Assembly (NCBI RefSeq): GCF_005863245.1
Contig: NZ_VBUT01000006.1
Location: forward strand, 124,001 to 188,000
Direction of reading: 5' to 3'
Source: Nocardia cyriacigeorgica
GTDB taxonomy: Bacteria > Actinomycetota > Actinomycetes > Mycobacteriales > Mycobacteriaceae
Length of the DNA stretch: 64,000 nt
Part shown: positions 1 to 7,793 of the stretch, one piece after another
Layout: each line of letters starts with the position of its first letter
Position numbering within the stretch: the stretch's first letter is position 1
Made by a program: the position numbers and the translations under genes
Notes under the pieces: generated by a model
Seen by the model: only the letters and a program-made list of their open reading frames with translations
Told to the model about the DNA's origin: nothing
Database searches by the model: none

Positions 1-20
1 GGCCAAGAACCGCCGGGCCG

Positions 21-671
21 TCAGCGGTTGTCGCGCGGATCGAGCACGACCTGCGTGCCCGGTGTCGCCGCCACCTGGAGCGTCCGCAGCCGCAGCAGTG
101 CCGGGTGCTCCTCGAGCAGCCGTGCGGTGTTGGCCAGCGACCGCAGGGCGGCGGCCTCGGCGCGGGCGCGCTCGAGCTCGGCGCGGCCGCGTTCCTTGGC
201 CAGCACCGTTTCCAGCGCCGCCTTGCGCAGCTCACCCGGCAGCATCAGATCACGCGCCCGCAGGCCGCTGACCTCGATGCCCAGGCCCGCGACGGCGGTG
301 GTGACGGGCGCGAGATCGGCGGTGAGCAGGCTGCGGTCGGCGACCAGCGCATCCAGCGGATGGGCGGCCACGACCTCGCGGACCGCGTCCTGCACCGCCG
401 CGTACAGCACGGTTTCGGAATTCTGCGCACCCGTGGTGAACGCGACCGGATCGGTGACCTGCCAGTTCAGCGCGAAGCTCGCCCGCAGCGACAGACCGTC
501 GGAAGTGAGCAGCTCCTGGCCGGTGACGTGCATCAGCCGCGGCCGCATGTCGACCTCGACCAACGTGCAGCGCTTGGCGTCATACCGGTGGCGACCGGGT
601 TCGAGCACCCGCTCCAGGGTGCCGTCGCGATAGAGCAGCGTGCGCCGCCATGCCATGACCGTCGTGTACAT
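21..671 (-). CDS. SPFH/band-7 (slipin-like) protein
   Basis: This is a 216-residue SPFH (prohibitin homology) protein, probably a membrane-associated scaffold. The SPFH core fills roughly residues 20-150 (VDMRPRLMHVTGQELLTSDG, then 'NWQVTDP'), followed by an Ala/Glu/Arg-rich helix at 155-200 that looks like the usual coiled-coil tail. It is shorter than most slipins and has no clear N-terminal membrane anchor, so it may be soluble or peripheral. The ATG is preceded by GGAGGGAG about 8 nt upstream. The assignment to the superfamily is firm; no specific role can be read from the neighbours. Confidence 0.8.
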   Translation of the reverse strand: MYTTVMAWRRTLLYRDGTLERVLEPGRHRYDAKRCTLVEVDMRPRLMHVTGQELLTSDGLSLRASFALNWQVTDPVAFTTGAQNSETVLYAAVQDAVREVVAAHPLDALVADRSLLTADLAPVTTAVAGLGIEVSGLRARDLMLPGELRKAALETVLAKERGRAELERARAEAAALRSLANTARLLEEHPALLRLRTLQVAATPGTQVVLDPRDNR

Positions 672-820
672 TTCTCACTCCCTCCCGGAGTCGTGTCTTC
701 ATGGAGCCCAAGGCATGTGGATGCCACCCACCCGATCCCGACGACGCGGCGGGGGCTTCCCCCGGCCGGAGCCGGAGAGCCCGCAGGACCACGCCACCGC
801 AGCGGATCGGGGTGGGGGAC

Positions 821-890
821 ACCATGTGCGGGAGTCGAACCCAGCAGACTTGCAGTCTGAGCCACCAAGGCACGATCGAGCCGACACGGG
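821..890 (-). tRNA. tRNA-like element, GCA (Cys-type) anticodon, atypical or degenerate
   Basis: On the minus strand an anticodon-like hairpin has a 4-bp stem CAGA/TCTG and the 7-nt loop CTGCAAG, which places GCA at the anticodon with U33 and A37. It is followed by a T-arm-like GGGTTCGACTCCC. A 6-bp acceptor-like pairing (CCGTGT with ACATGG, one G-U) closes the whole. The variable region is almost absent and the D arm is only about 3 bp (GCC/GGC), so it does not fold as a normal tRNA. It could be an unusual tRNA-Cys-like RNA, a decayed tRNA or chance. No CCA is encoded. Confidence 0.3.
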
Positions 891-987
891 GAACGCGGGC
901 CGGAGATTCCGGTGCGCCCCTTGCTCTCTCGCAGGGGTTACGGTATTCGAGCTGCGGCGCGCCGGCGAGTGAATTTCGGCGTGCGCC

Positions 988-1316
988 TCACCCCTTGGCG
1001 AGGTTGATGTTGCGCATGGTGACCAGCGCGGTGGCGCGGTCGACACGATGACGCCTGAAAGCTGCCAGTCGATGCCGGCCACCTGCTGTGGGCTCGGCGA
1101 CACCCGATTGCCACCGCATCGCCGAACCGATAGATTGGCAGCGCATTGTTCAGCCGCAGCAGATGACCCGGAGGTGAGTTGATGACCGCGCCGATGACCG
1201 CTGTCGTCCTCGACACCCGGGATGTGCTCGCCGTTCACGTCTGAGCTGAACCACTCCCTTCTCAACCGCTCGGCCAGGTCTGACGATCGATCGCTGGGCT
1301 GCGGGTGCTGTGTCAA
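988..1316 (-). pseudogene. Possible degraded small gene
   Basis: From a TTG at 1316, preceded by GGAG, a frame reads coherently (LAERLRREWFSSDVNG, then 'QQVAGIDWQLSGVIV'). Near 1045 it must change frame to continue as DRATALVTMRNINLAKG and stop at 988. The stretch looks like about 109 codons with one frameshift, but I do not recognise a family and the coding signal is modest. It fills most of the otherwise gene-free 891-1379 interval. Confidence 0.25.
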
Positions 1317-1379
1317 CAGCGGTCACTCCTCGAAATATGTGTCCCTGTGACCGATACACACCTCAGGAGAATTCCGACT

Positions 1380-1892
1380 ATGTCCAGCAATAATCTCTGG
1401 CTGACCCGCCCCGAAACCCCGTCCGATATCGAGGCGATCCGGCGGATCAACCTCGCGGCGTTCGACACCGCGGAAGAGGCAGACCTCGTCGACGCACTGC
1501 GCACCGACCCGGGATGGATCGACGGGCTGTCGATGATCAGCACCGGCCTCGACGGAACACCCGTCGGGCACGCCCTGCTGACTCGCTGCCATATCGACAG
1601 CACCCCCGCGCTGTGTCTGGCCCCGTGCGCCGTACTTCCCGAATTCCACAGCAGCGGTGCCGGTTCAGCGGTGATCCGCGCGGTCCTCGACGCCGCCACC
1701 AAGCGTGGTGAGTCGTTCGTGGTCGTGCTCGGCCACCCGCACTACTACCCGCGATTCGGGTTCGAACGCGCCATCCGCCACGGCATCGGCCTGAGCATCG
1801 AGGTACCCGAGGACGCGTTGATGGCCATGAGCCTCAACGATCGGCCGCTGCCGAGCGGGACGGTCCGCTACGCGCCGCCGTTCGGGATCTGA
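1380..1892 (+). CDS. GNAT family N-acetyltransferase
   Basis: This 170-residue protein has the GNAT fold in the arrangement of the YhbS-like subgroup (COG3153): an N-terminal 'IRRINLAAF..AEEADLVDALR', a central core strand, the acetyl-CoA loop 'EFHSSGAGSAVIRAVLDAA', and the C-terminal 'VVLGHPHYYPRFGFERA' that is characteristic of this subgroup. It should transfer an acetyl group from acetyl-CoA to an unknown small molecule or amine. The ATG at 1380 is chosen over an upstream in-frame ATG because AGGAG lies about 9 nt before it. It is a single gene, convergent with the next and separated from it by a strong terminator. Confidence 0.85.
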   Translation: MSSNNLWLTRPETPSDIEAIRRINLAAFDTAEEADLVDALRTDPGWIDGLSMISTGLDGTPVGHALLTRCHIDSTPALCLAPCAVLPEFHSSGAGSAVIRAVLDAATKRGESFVVVLGHPHYYPRFGFERAIRHGIGLSIEVPEDALMAMSLNDRPLPSGTVRYAPPFGI

Positions 1893-1899
1893 TCAGTTC

Positions 1900-1930
1900 G
1901 CCCGTTGCGCCCACCGGGGGCGCAACGGGC
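1900..1930. terminator. Bidirectional stem-loop terminator
   Basis: A perfect 13-bp inverted repeat (GCCCGTTGCGCCC and GGGCGCAACGGGC) with a 5-nt loop lies between two convergent genes. There is no T tract, as is common for actinobacterial terminators. Confidence 0.75.
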
Positions 1931-1954
1931 GGCACCTCGGTTCCTGGTGCGGGC

Positions 1955-2674
1955 TCAGCGCAGGAAGCTGTAGGAATCGCCGTTGATCAGGATGATGCTG
2001 GCGACCATGCCCCAGGCCGGCGCGAAGAGCCACAGGCTGTTCGTTCCGCCGATGAAGAGCACCAGGTCGCGCTTCTTGTGGCCGAGGTATTCCTTGTTGA
2101 AGAAATAGGCGAGGTAGTAGAGCACCGTTCCGTAGAACATCATCCAGAAGATGATCAGGCCGATGATCCCCAACGTGCGCGCGGGCATGATGTCGAAGGT
2201 GAGGCCGTAGATGAACAGCAGCGACGGGATCAGCGTCACGTACCCGTTGCCCGAGTCGACCCAGAACCCGAACGACTTCCGGTTGGCGTAGGCGGGATCG
2301 AACAGCGAGTAGGACGACCACACCTGCGCCCACGTGCTGGGCCGCACGATCTCATGGAGTCGAATGGGGGCGGTGAAGAAGTCGATCACCCGGTCGAGTT
2401 CGCGTCCGCGGTACTCGGCGACGAACTGCTCGTGCTGGCGCTCGATCAGCGAGATGCGCAGATTCAGCGCGATCTCCCACAGCGCGATCATCACGTTGAT
2501 CCAGGTGAAGCTCACCAGAACGAGGTGCCCGACATTGACGCCGTGGCGCCCGATATGCAGGGCGATCGGTACCGCGGCCCCGGCCACGACGAACGCGGCG
2601 ATCACCATCCAGACGCGCAGAATTCCGGCGCTGCGCGCGGGGTGCGCCGCGGTGGGCTCGGTTACTTCCAGCAT
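1955..2674 (-). CDS. Multi-pass membrane protein, possibly emopamil-binding (EXPERA)-like
   Basis: This 239-residue membrane protein has about six hydrophobic segments (for example 'VWMVIAAFVVAGAAVPIAL', 'LVLVSFTWINVMIALWEIAL', 'LIPSLLFIYGLTF', 'LGIIGLIIFWMMFYGTVLYYLAYFF'). A polar domain in the middle contains W-S-S-Y-S-L-F-D-P. The pattern of Trp, Glu and aromatic residues in the helices suggests the emopamil-binding/EXPERA group of sterol-isomerase-like proteins, but that is a tentative match. The ATG at 2674 overlaps the 3' end of the upstream TetR gene by 13 nt, so it is probably translationally coupled as the last gene of a three-gene operon. Confidence 0.6.
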   Translation of the reverse strand: MLEVTEPTAAHPARSAGILRVWMVIAAFVVAGAAVPIALHIGRHGVNVGHLVLVSFTWINVMIALWEIALNLRISLIERQHEQFVAEYRGRELDRVIDFFTAPIRLHEIVRPSTWAQVWSSYSLFDPAYANRKSFGFWVDSGNGYVTLIPSLLFIYGLTFDIMPARTLGIIGLIIFWMMFYGTVLYYLAYFFNKEYLGHKKRDLVLFIGGTNSLWLFAPAWGMVASIILINGDSYSFLR

Positions 2675-3258
2675 TGGGTACGCGTTCCTTCCAGAGCTTG
2701 TTCGGTGAGCTGATGCAAGGTGGGGCCGCGCGGATCGTCGCGTTCGAGCCAGCGCAGGAAGGCGAATTCGGCGGCCGCGAGCAGGGTGTGGACGAGCAGG
2801 CCTGGCCTGATGTCCTCGTCGGGGTGCACGTCCATTCGTTCGCCGAGCAGCTTGGTCAGCTGCGCGCGTTCGAACGGGCCGACCACCGCGACCCGGTCGA
2901 GTAGGTGTGGAGTGGCCCGGATCGCGGCGCGCCAATGGTCCAGTGCCTCTTCGTCGTCGACGAACGCCCGGCTCCACCGCAGACTCGCTTGGCACAGCGC
3001 TTCCTCGGGCGACTCACTGCGCGGCCGGGCTTGCAGATTCTCAACGATGGCCGCACCCGCTCGCCGCAGAGTGCCGAGCAGCAGGTCTTCCTTGCTGGTC
3101 ACATAGCGGAAGTAGGTGCTGTGCCCGATCCCGGCGGCCGCCGCGATCTCCTCGGTGGTCACCGCGTCGAAACCGCGCTCGGCGAACAATCGCAACGCCG
3201 CACGTTGAATGTCTTGGCGGACCAGTGCCTTCTGGCGGTCGCGCAATGATTCAGCCAC
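2662..3258 (-). CDS. TetR family transcriptional regulator
   Basis: This is a 198-residue TetR repressor. The N-terminal HTH spans about residues 12-60 ('ALRLFAERGFDAVTTEEIAAAAGIGHSTYFRYV..KEDLL'), followed by an all-helical ligand-binding domain. The GTG start overlaps the stop of the upstream reductase gene by 8 nt, and its own end overlaps the membrane-protein start, so the regulator is embedded in the operon it probably controls. Its likely site is the perfect palindrome at 4339-4359, ahead of the first gene. The ligand is unknown; a hydrophobic substrate of the neighbouring reductase is a reasonable guess. Confidence 0.9.
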   Translation of the reverse strand: MAESLRDRQKALVRQDIQRAALRLFAERGFDAVTTEEIAAAAGIGHSTYFRYVTSKEDLLLGTLRRAGAAIVENLQARPRSESPEEALCQASLRWSRAFVDDEEALDHWRAAIRATPHLLDRVAVVGPFERAQLTKLLGERMDVHPDEDIRPGLLVHTLLAAAEFAFLRWLERDDPRGPTLHQLTEQALEGTRTQCWK

Positions 3259-4309
3259 GGGTGGCTCCGAGGTCCGGATGCGCGCGGCCGGCGACGACGG
3301 GCAGGTCCAGGCTCGACTTGATACCGGGCGGGGCGGCGCATACGTACGGGATGGAATTCACGCAGTGGTTCGCCGTCGCGACGATGCCCGGATTGCGTTT
3401 CAGGCCCTCGGCGATGGACGCGGGCTGCCAGCCGCGAATGGTCACGAAGGTGTCGGGATCTCCCTTGATCTCGATCTCGTAGCGTTCCCCGTCGGGCCCG
3501 AACTCCCAGGCCGGCTCCAGGTTCTGCTCGCCCATCAGCCAGTTGACCGCGATCCGGACGACGGACCGGTCGCCGATCATCGCGTCCCAGGTGAAACGCT
3601 GCGCCGCGACCAGTCCCGGTTCGATGATCCCCATCGGCGATTCGATCGGTGCGGTGGCTACGGCGATGTCGTGGGAGGTCCGGATCGGCGCGTCGGCGAA
3701 CCCGAGCGTGTCCAGGCACATCTGGACCGACTGGGTGAACCCGCCGGTCAGCAGGCCGAGCATTGGGGACTTGCGCGCCTGCTCGGGGGTCGCGCCGAAA
3801 CCCATCACCGACCGCAGCACGTCGGGGGCGTCGTAGGTGCGCATGTCGGAGAACTCCTCGGCCCGCACGAACGTCACCTTCGACGACATGGCCGAGAGCA
3901 CCAGCGGATGCAGATCGGTCGTCCCACCCGGATTGATGCCGATGCCGTGCAAGGTGACGCCGCCGTCGACGCACGCCTGCGCCACAGCGGCATCGCGGTC
4001 ACTCGGATAGAACCAGCCGACCGGGGTGACCACGTTCTTGCCGGATCGCAGGATCCGCGCCACCTCACCGGCGTTCGGAATCAGCGGCGCGTACACCACG
4101 GCGTCCGCGTCCATCGCCAAGACCTCATCGACGTCACCGGTGGCGGTGACCCCCAGCGGCGCCGTGCCGACGATGTCGCCGACGTCTTTGCCGAGCTTGG
4201 CCTCGGAATGCACATAGCACCCGACCAACTCCAACTCGGGATGAGCCAGCACCGCCTCGATCGCCGCCTTGCCGACCCCGCCGGTCGCCCACTGGATAAC
4301 GCGCAGCAC
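3251..4309 (-). CDS. Dihydrodipicolinate reductase-like NAD(P)H oxidoreductase
   Basis: This 352-residue dehydrogenase has an N-terminal Rossmann fold of the DapB-like/2,4-diaminopentanoate dehydrogenase type. The nucleotide-binding motif 'VIQWATGGVGKAAIEAV' is at the extreme N terminus, followed by 'LVGCYVHSEAKLGKDVG' and 'DAVVYAPLIPN'. Proteins of this family are common in Nocardia, Rhodococcus and Mycobacterium and are mostly uncharacterised; the substrate cannot be inferred. The GTG at 4309 is preferred to the ATG 48 nt upstream because AAGGAG lies 5 nt before it, and because the upstream ATG lies beyond the operator. It is the first gene of an overlapping operon with TetR and a membrane protein. 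Confidence 0.8.
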   Translation of the reverse strand: MLRVIQWATGGVGKAAIEAVLAHPELELVGCYVHSEAKLGKDVGDIVGTAPLGVTATGDVDEVLAMDADAVVYAPLIPNAGEVARILRSGKNVVTPVGWFYPSDRDAAVAQACVDGGVTLHGIGINPGGTTDLHPLVLSAMSSKVTFVRAEEFSDMRTYDAPDVLRSVMGFGATPEQARKSPMLGLLTGGFTQSVQMCLDTLGFADAPIRTSHDIAVATAPIESPMGIIEPGLVAAQRFTWDAMIGDRSVVRIAVNWLMGEQNLEPAWEFGPDGERYEIEIKGDPDTFVTIRGWQPASIAEGLKRNPGIVATANHCVNSIPYVCAAPPGIKSSLDLPVVAGRAHPDLGATRG

Positions 4310-4338
4310 GGATGCTCCTTCGGAGGTAGTGGCTCTTG

Positions 4339-4359
4339 ATGTGAGAGAGGCTCTCACAT
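4339..4359. promoter_or_regulatory. TetR-type operator palindrome
   Basis: A perfect 9-bp inverted repeat, ATGTGAGAG-N3-CTCTCACAT, lies 30-50 nt upstream of the reductase GTG. Position, symmetry and size fit the autoregulatory operator of the TetR protein encoded by the second gene of the operon. Confidence 0.75.
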
Positions 4360-4642
4360 GCGGTCGGCTCGGCGCAATGCCAGGGTGCGGTGCGGTTGGT
4401 CAGCACCGGGCAGGGCCGGGCGCTCTGCCGGTGCCGGGGCGCGGCCTTGCCTGTCCGTACTGGGGTTCCTGGGAGCCGGGTGTGCCGGTGGAGTGCGGAG
4501 GGTGGGATGTGGCAATGCCCGGGTGGGTTGCGGTTGATCAGCACGGGGCGGAGCTGGGCGGCACCGAGCTCAGGAGTTCGGACTCCGTGCTGGAGCGGAA
4601 GCCCGCATAGGTTCGGATGCCCGCTCATGGTGCGTTCAGTAC
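4360..4642. other. Gene-free G-rich stretch with a degenerate two-copy repeat
   Basis: I see no convincing gene between the operator and the terminator. Two similar segments of about 48 bp, at 4374-4421 and 4512-4560, share CAATGCC, GGTTG, TCAGCAC and GGGCGG/GCCGGG blocks, suggesting an old local duplication. Confidence 0.45.
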
Positions 4643-4673
4643 GCGTTTCGTGCGGCTGAGGCGTACGAAACGC
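4643..4673 (-). terminator. Stem-loop terminator
   Basis: A perfect 9-bp inverted repeat (GCGTTTCGT and ACGAAACGC) with a 13-nt loop lies about 50 nt past the stop of the minus-strand XRE-TPR gene. No T tract follows. Confidence 0.55.
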
Positions 4674-4724
4674 AGACCTCCGTGGGGGAGCCGGAGCGGT
4701 TGCCATGCTGGGGTGAGCCGCGCG

Positions 4725-5849
4725 TCATCCCCGGAGGATCGCCTCCACTTCGGCTACCCGCCGATGCAGGCGGACAGAGTTCAGTTCTGCGGCGTCGGCT
4801 CGAACTGCTTCGAGGGTTTCGTGCGCGGCGGCGGGTTGCCCGCCGCGGGCGTAAGCCTCGGCGAGCCAGGACCGATAGAGCGTCGCCTCGCGCTTCCTGC
4901 CCGCTGGATAGCGTTCGATGGCTGGGGTCAGCAGGGTTTCGGCTTCGACGCTGTTGCCCAGTTGGACCGCGCAACGGGCGCGCATGACGTCGATCTCGTC
5001 GCGGTTGAGCCAGTACACCCAATCGGGTTCGTCGTCGCCTGGTGAGCGGCGATCGTATTCGTCGTCGACAGCGTCGAGGGCTCGGCGGGCTCCCTCGGGG
5101 TCTGCTGCCTTTGCCGCCGCCCAGGCCACACGCTCACCGAGCAGCGCGCGCACCACCGGAGGCGCGTCAGTTGATGCCCCACGCAGAGCGGTACGTGCCA
5201 GGAGTGCTGCATCGCGGGCATCGCCGGTGTTCGTCATCTGATAGGCGAGTGTCGAGAGCAGCTGCCCGGCCAGCGGCCGGTCGCCTGCTTCGGTAGCTGC
5301 CGTCACTCCGTCGAGGTAGGCGTGCTGCGCTTCGGCGTATCGTCCGGCATCGGAATACACCCACCCGGCCAGCTGTGACAGCTCGGCCACGACACGCAGC
5401 AGGCGGCGCTTGATATCGGAGGTGTATGTGCCGTCGCGCACCACCGAACGAGCGGCATCCAGATCGCATCGCACCACCGGATGTAATGCCGCGCCGCCGA
5501 CGACATCGTCCAGACGGCGCAGTTCTACGACGCGCCGCTCCATCTCGGCAGCCAGGCCCGCTCCGACCTGCCGTCCCGGCGCCAGATGCTCGTCCAGCCG
5601 AGGATCGGTCACCAGCCATTCGTGCGCGACGCGCAGTGGATCGTCGTGTCGTCCGAACGAATCGGGAACTGCGGGCAGCATTCGCCGATAAGCCATCCTG
5701 ATCTCTTCGCTGATAGGGCGCTGACTGCGTTCGATCTGCGAAAGATAGGCGGCGCTCCAATGGGTCCGGCGAGCGAATTCACGCAGCCCTATCCCAGCGG
5801 CTTCCCGTGCCGCGCGGAGGGCCCTCCCGGTGCTGATTTCCTCGCCCAT
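4725..5849 (-). CDS. XRE family regulator with TPR-like sensor domain
   Basis: This is a 374-residue regulator. The Cro/C1-type HTH covers residues 8-65 ('ALRAAREAAGIGLREFARRTHWSAAYLSQIERSQRPIS') and the rest is alpha-helical with TPR-like repeats ('GDRPLAGQLLSTLAYQMTNTGD', 'AQHAYLDGVTAATEAGD'). Such proteins are widespread in Streptomyces and Nocardia, often beside small conserved genes they may regulate. The start is ATG 5849 or the adjacent GTG 5852, preceded by AAAGGGG. It is transcribed away from the three overlapping small genes at 6089-6874, sharing a 239-bp intergenic region with them. Confidence 0.85.
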   Translation of the reverse strand: MGEEISTGRALRAAREAAGIGLREFARRTHWSAAYLSQIERSQRPISEEIRMAYRRMLPAVPDSFGRHDDPLRVAHEWLVTDPRLDEHLAPGRQVGAGLAAEMERRVVELRRLDDVVGGAALHPVVRCDLDAARSVVRDGTYTSDIKRRLLRVVAELSQLAGWVYSDAGRYAEAQHAYLDGVTAATEAGDRPLAGQLLSTLAYQMTNTGDARDAALLARTALRGASTDAPPVVRALLGERVAWAAAKAADPEGARRALDAVDDEYDRRSPGDDEPDWVYWLNRDEIDVMRARCAVQLGNSVEAETLLTPAIERYPAGRKREATLYRSWLAEAYARGGQPAAAHETLEAVRADAAELNSVRLHRRVAEVEAILRG

Positions 5850-6088
5850 CACGCGCCCCTTTCCGATCGGTCGGTCACTGCGCACAGTGTGCGAACACGC
5901 TGCTGACATCCTGCAACCACCGTAAGCGCTCCAGCGCGAGAGTTGCGTGCCTAACGTGTGTTTCGCGCACGCTGCCAGGCGGTTTGGGTCATCGTCGATC
6001 GACGCTGCGACGCCGATGCCCACCAAGCGCCCGGCGGCGCGCGAATTCATCCGACACGGCCTGGGAAGGGCCGAAAGCAGGGGGTTCA

Positions 6089-6418
6089 ATGACTGGTCGC
6101 TCGAACGCGCTGGGGTTGGTCCGGCGTGATATTCCCGGCTCACCGGACCGATGGAGTGAAGTGCTGGCCGAACTCGCTGAGCGGCATGGTTTTCGGCTCG
6201 CCTACACCGTGGAACTGGTTGCAGGACGGATGATCTCGCATCCGGCGATGGCGCAGCATATTGCCGAACATGATGCTGCCGCCGTGATCGTTCCATCTTT
6301 CGAGCACGCCGAGGCGGTGCGGCGCACGATCACCGGTGCCGCTGCGCTGATCACGCCTATGCGGATCTATCCGCGCGGTCATCGGTGGCCCGCATCGGAG
6401 ACGGGTGGTCGGCTGTGA
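6089..6418 (+). CDS. Small conserved protein, resolvase-fold-like, first gene of cassette
   Basis: This 109-residue protein has no firm family name. Its layout ('NALGLVRRDIPGSPDRW', 'LAELAERHGFRLAYTVEL', 'DAAAVIVPSFEHAEAVRR') resembles the catalytic N-terminal domain of serine recombinases, but the catalytic Ser region is replaced by R-R-D-I-P-G and no DNA-binding domain follows. If related it would be a non-catalytic derivative. It is similar to the protein at 6539-6874. An AGGGGG lies ahead of the ATG, and its TGA overlaps the GTG of the next gene (GTGA). Confidence 0.55.
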   Translation: MTGRSNALGLVRRDIPGSPDRWSEVLAELAERHGFRLAYTVELVAGRMISHPAMAQHIAEHDAAAVIVPSFEHAEAVRRTITGAAALITPMRIYPRGHRWPASETGGRL

Positions 6419-6570
6419 CGATCTGGGATGTCGTGCTGGTACTTCTCGTGGTTTCCCTGCTGGTGGTGACTGGCGCGGCCCTGCTGTGGCCGGTGCGCGG
6501 TTCATCGACAAGCGCGGACGAATGCGGGCGGGAATCCGATGATGGTTCGCGCATTGCGGACGAGAGCTGA
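6415..6570 (+). CDS. Small single-pass membrane protein
   Basis: This is a 51-residue protein. One transmembrane helix spans residues 4-25 ('WDVVLVLLVVSLLVVTGAAL') and is followed by a short polar tail. The GTG start overlaps the stop of the preceding gene (GTGA), and its end overlaps the next gene by about 30 nt, so it belongs to a tightly packed three-gene unit. Function unknown; the size and the coupling suggest a membrane anchor or partner for one of the flanking proteins. Confidence 0.5.
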   Translation: MTIWDVVLVLLVVSLLVVTGAALLWPVRGSSTSADECGRESDDGSRIADES

Positions 6571-6874
6571 GGTCCGGGTTATGCGGGTACGGCCGACGGC
6601 GTTGGCGTGGATCGACGCGGAGCTGAGCGTCGCATTCGACGCGGAGGCGGTGCAGGTGCGGAGTTTGGCGCGGCGGTTGGGGTACGAGCTGGTCTGGCCG
6701 GATGAGGGGGCGTTTCTTCCGTTGGTCGAGCAGGTGCGTGCTGCCGATGTCGACGCGGTGATCATGCCCGCTCCCGACCATGTGGATCCGCTGACCTTGC
6801 ACAATCTGATGATGCTCGGTGATGTCGAAACAGTGTGGCCGCGAATATCTTTCGCGCGTTGGTGCGCGATGTGA
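6539..6874 (+). CDS. Small conserved protein, paralogue of the gene at 6089
   Basis: This protein has 111 residues, or 97 if translation starts at the in-frame ATG 6581. It shares spacing and key blocks with the 6089 gene product: 'TALAWIDAEL', 'LARRLGYELVW', 'DVDAVIMPAPDHVDPLTL' against 'NALGLVRRDI', 'LAERHGFRLAY', 'DAAAVIVPSFEHAEAV'. It has the same resolvase-like alternation without a catalytic Ser motif. It is the last gene of the cassette diverging from the XRE-TPR regulator. Unknown function. Confidence 0.55.
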   Translation: MMVRALRTRAEVRVMRVRPTALAWIDAELSVAFDAEAVQVRSLARRLGYELVWPDEGAFLPLVEQVRAADVDAVIMPAPDHVDPLTLHNLMMLGDVETVWPRISFARWCAM

Positions 6875-6949
6875 TCGATTCCGGGTGGCGCGCGACAGCC
6901 AGGGCCTCGCGGATCGGGGCGTCAAGGGGCAGGCGGGGGCGGACGTCCC

Positions 6950-7691
6950 TCAGAAGTTCGCGACGACCAGTCGATAGCCCGCATCGAATTCGTGACGGTC
7001 GAGCAGGTCGCGGTGGCGGTCGGCCCACACGCCGCTGTCGAGGTCGGCGCGCAACTGTCGTATCCCGGGCTCCAACGCGCTGCGCGGGGTGAGCGCCAGC
7101 ATCGACATTCCGGCCTGTATCTCCGGCCGTAGGTAGGCGTGCGGCCGCCGCCAGTACGCCGCGCCGAATCCATCGGTGCAGTCGGCGGGGACCGGAACAG
7201 GACGAATGTCGACAGTTCCCGGCAGGGCGCCGATCAATCGGTCCAGCGCGACCGCGAGCCGGGCATCGGTGGTGGCGGCTGCGGGCAGGTAGTCGCGGAG
7301 CAGCCAGAAAGTGCGCATCACCTGGTGGTCCCACGTCAGGATGACGATGCGGCGGCGTGCGATGCGGGTGAGTTCGGCAATTCCCTGCTCGAGATGTGAC
7401 CAAGTGGTGCACGGTCAGTACTGCCAATGCGGCGTCGACGGCATCGGTGCGCAGCGGCAGATGCTCGGCGACGCCACGCACCGCCGATGCCGCACCGGGC
7501 GGGCGCTGGGCGATCATCACCGAACTGGGCTCCACCGCCACCGCAGTCCGGGCCGGCTCGTAGGCGCCTGCGCCCGCGCCGATGTTCGCTACCGAAGTCA
7601 TTCCATCCAACGCGCGCCGGATCAGCGCCGCGATCCGCGGATCCGACTGTCGGGTAAGCGAATAGGTCGCACCAGTAGTGTCGTAGAGCAT
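6950..7691 (-). pseudogene. Class I SAM-dependent methyltransferase, frameshifted
   Basis: The N-terminal half from ATG 7691 (preceded by GAGGGGG) encodes a methyltransferase of the BioC/UbiE type: 'YDTTGATYSLTRQSDPRIAALI', the SAM motif 'VANIGAGAGAYEP', and 'AEHLPLRTDAVDAALAVLTVHH'. At about 7402 one extra base shifts the frame. Removing one base from the CCAAG run restores H-H-W-S-H-L-E-Q-G-I-A-E-L and then 'RRRIVILTWDHQ' through to the stop at 6950, giving about 247 residues. The continuation is fully coherent, so this is a recent inactivation or a sequencing error. Confidence 0.8.
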
Positions 7692-7793
7692 CGACGTCCC
7701 CCTCGTCCGGTACAGCCATTCTCGCACCCCGAATCGGCGAGCGGCTGTGCACGAGGTTCACTGGCGGAGCTCACACCGTGGGGCAAGGCAGAA

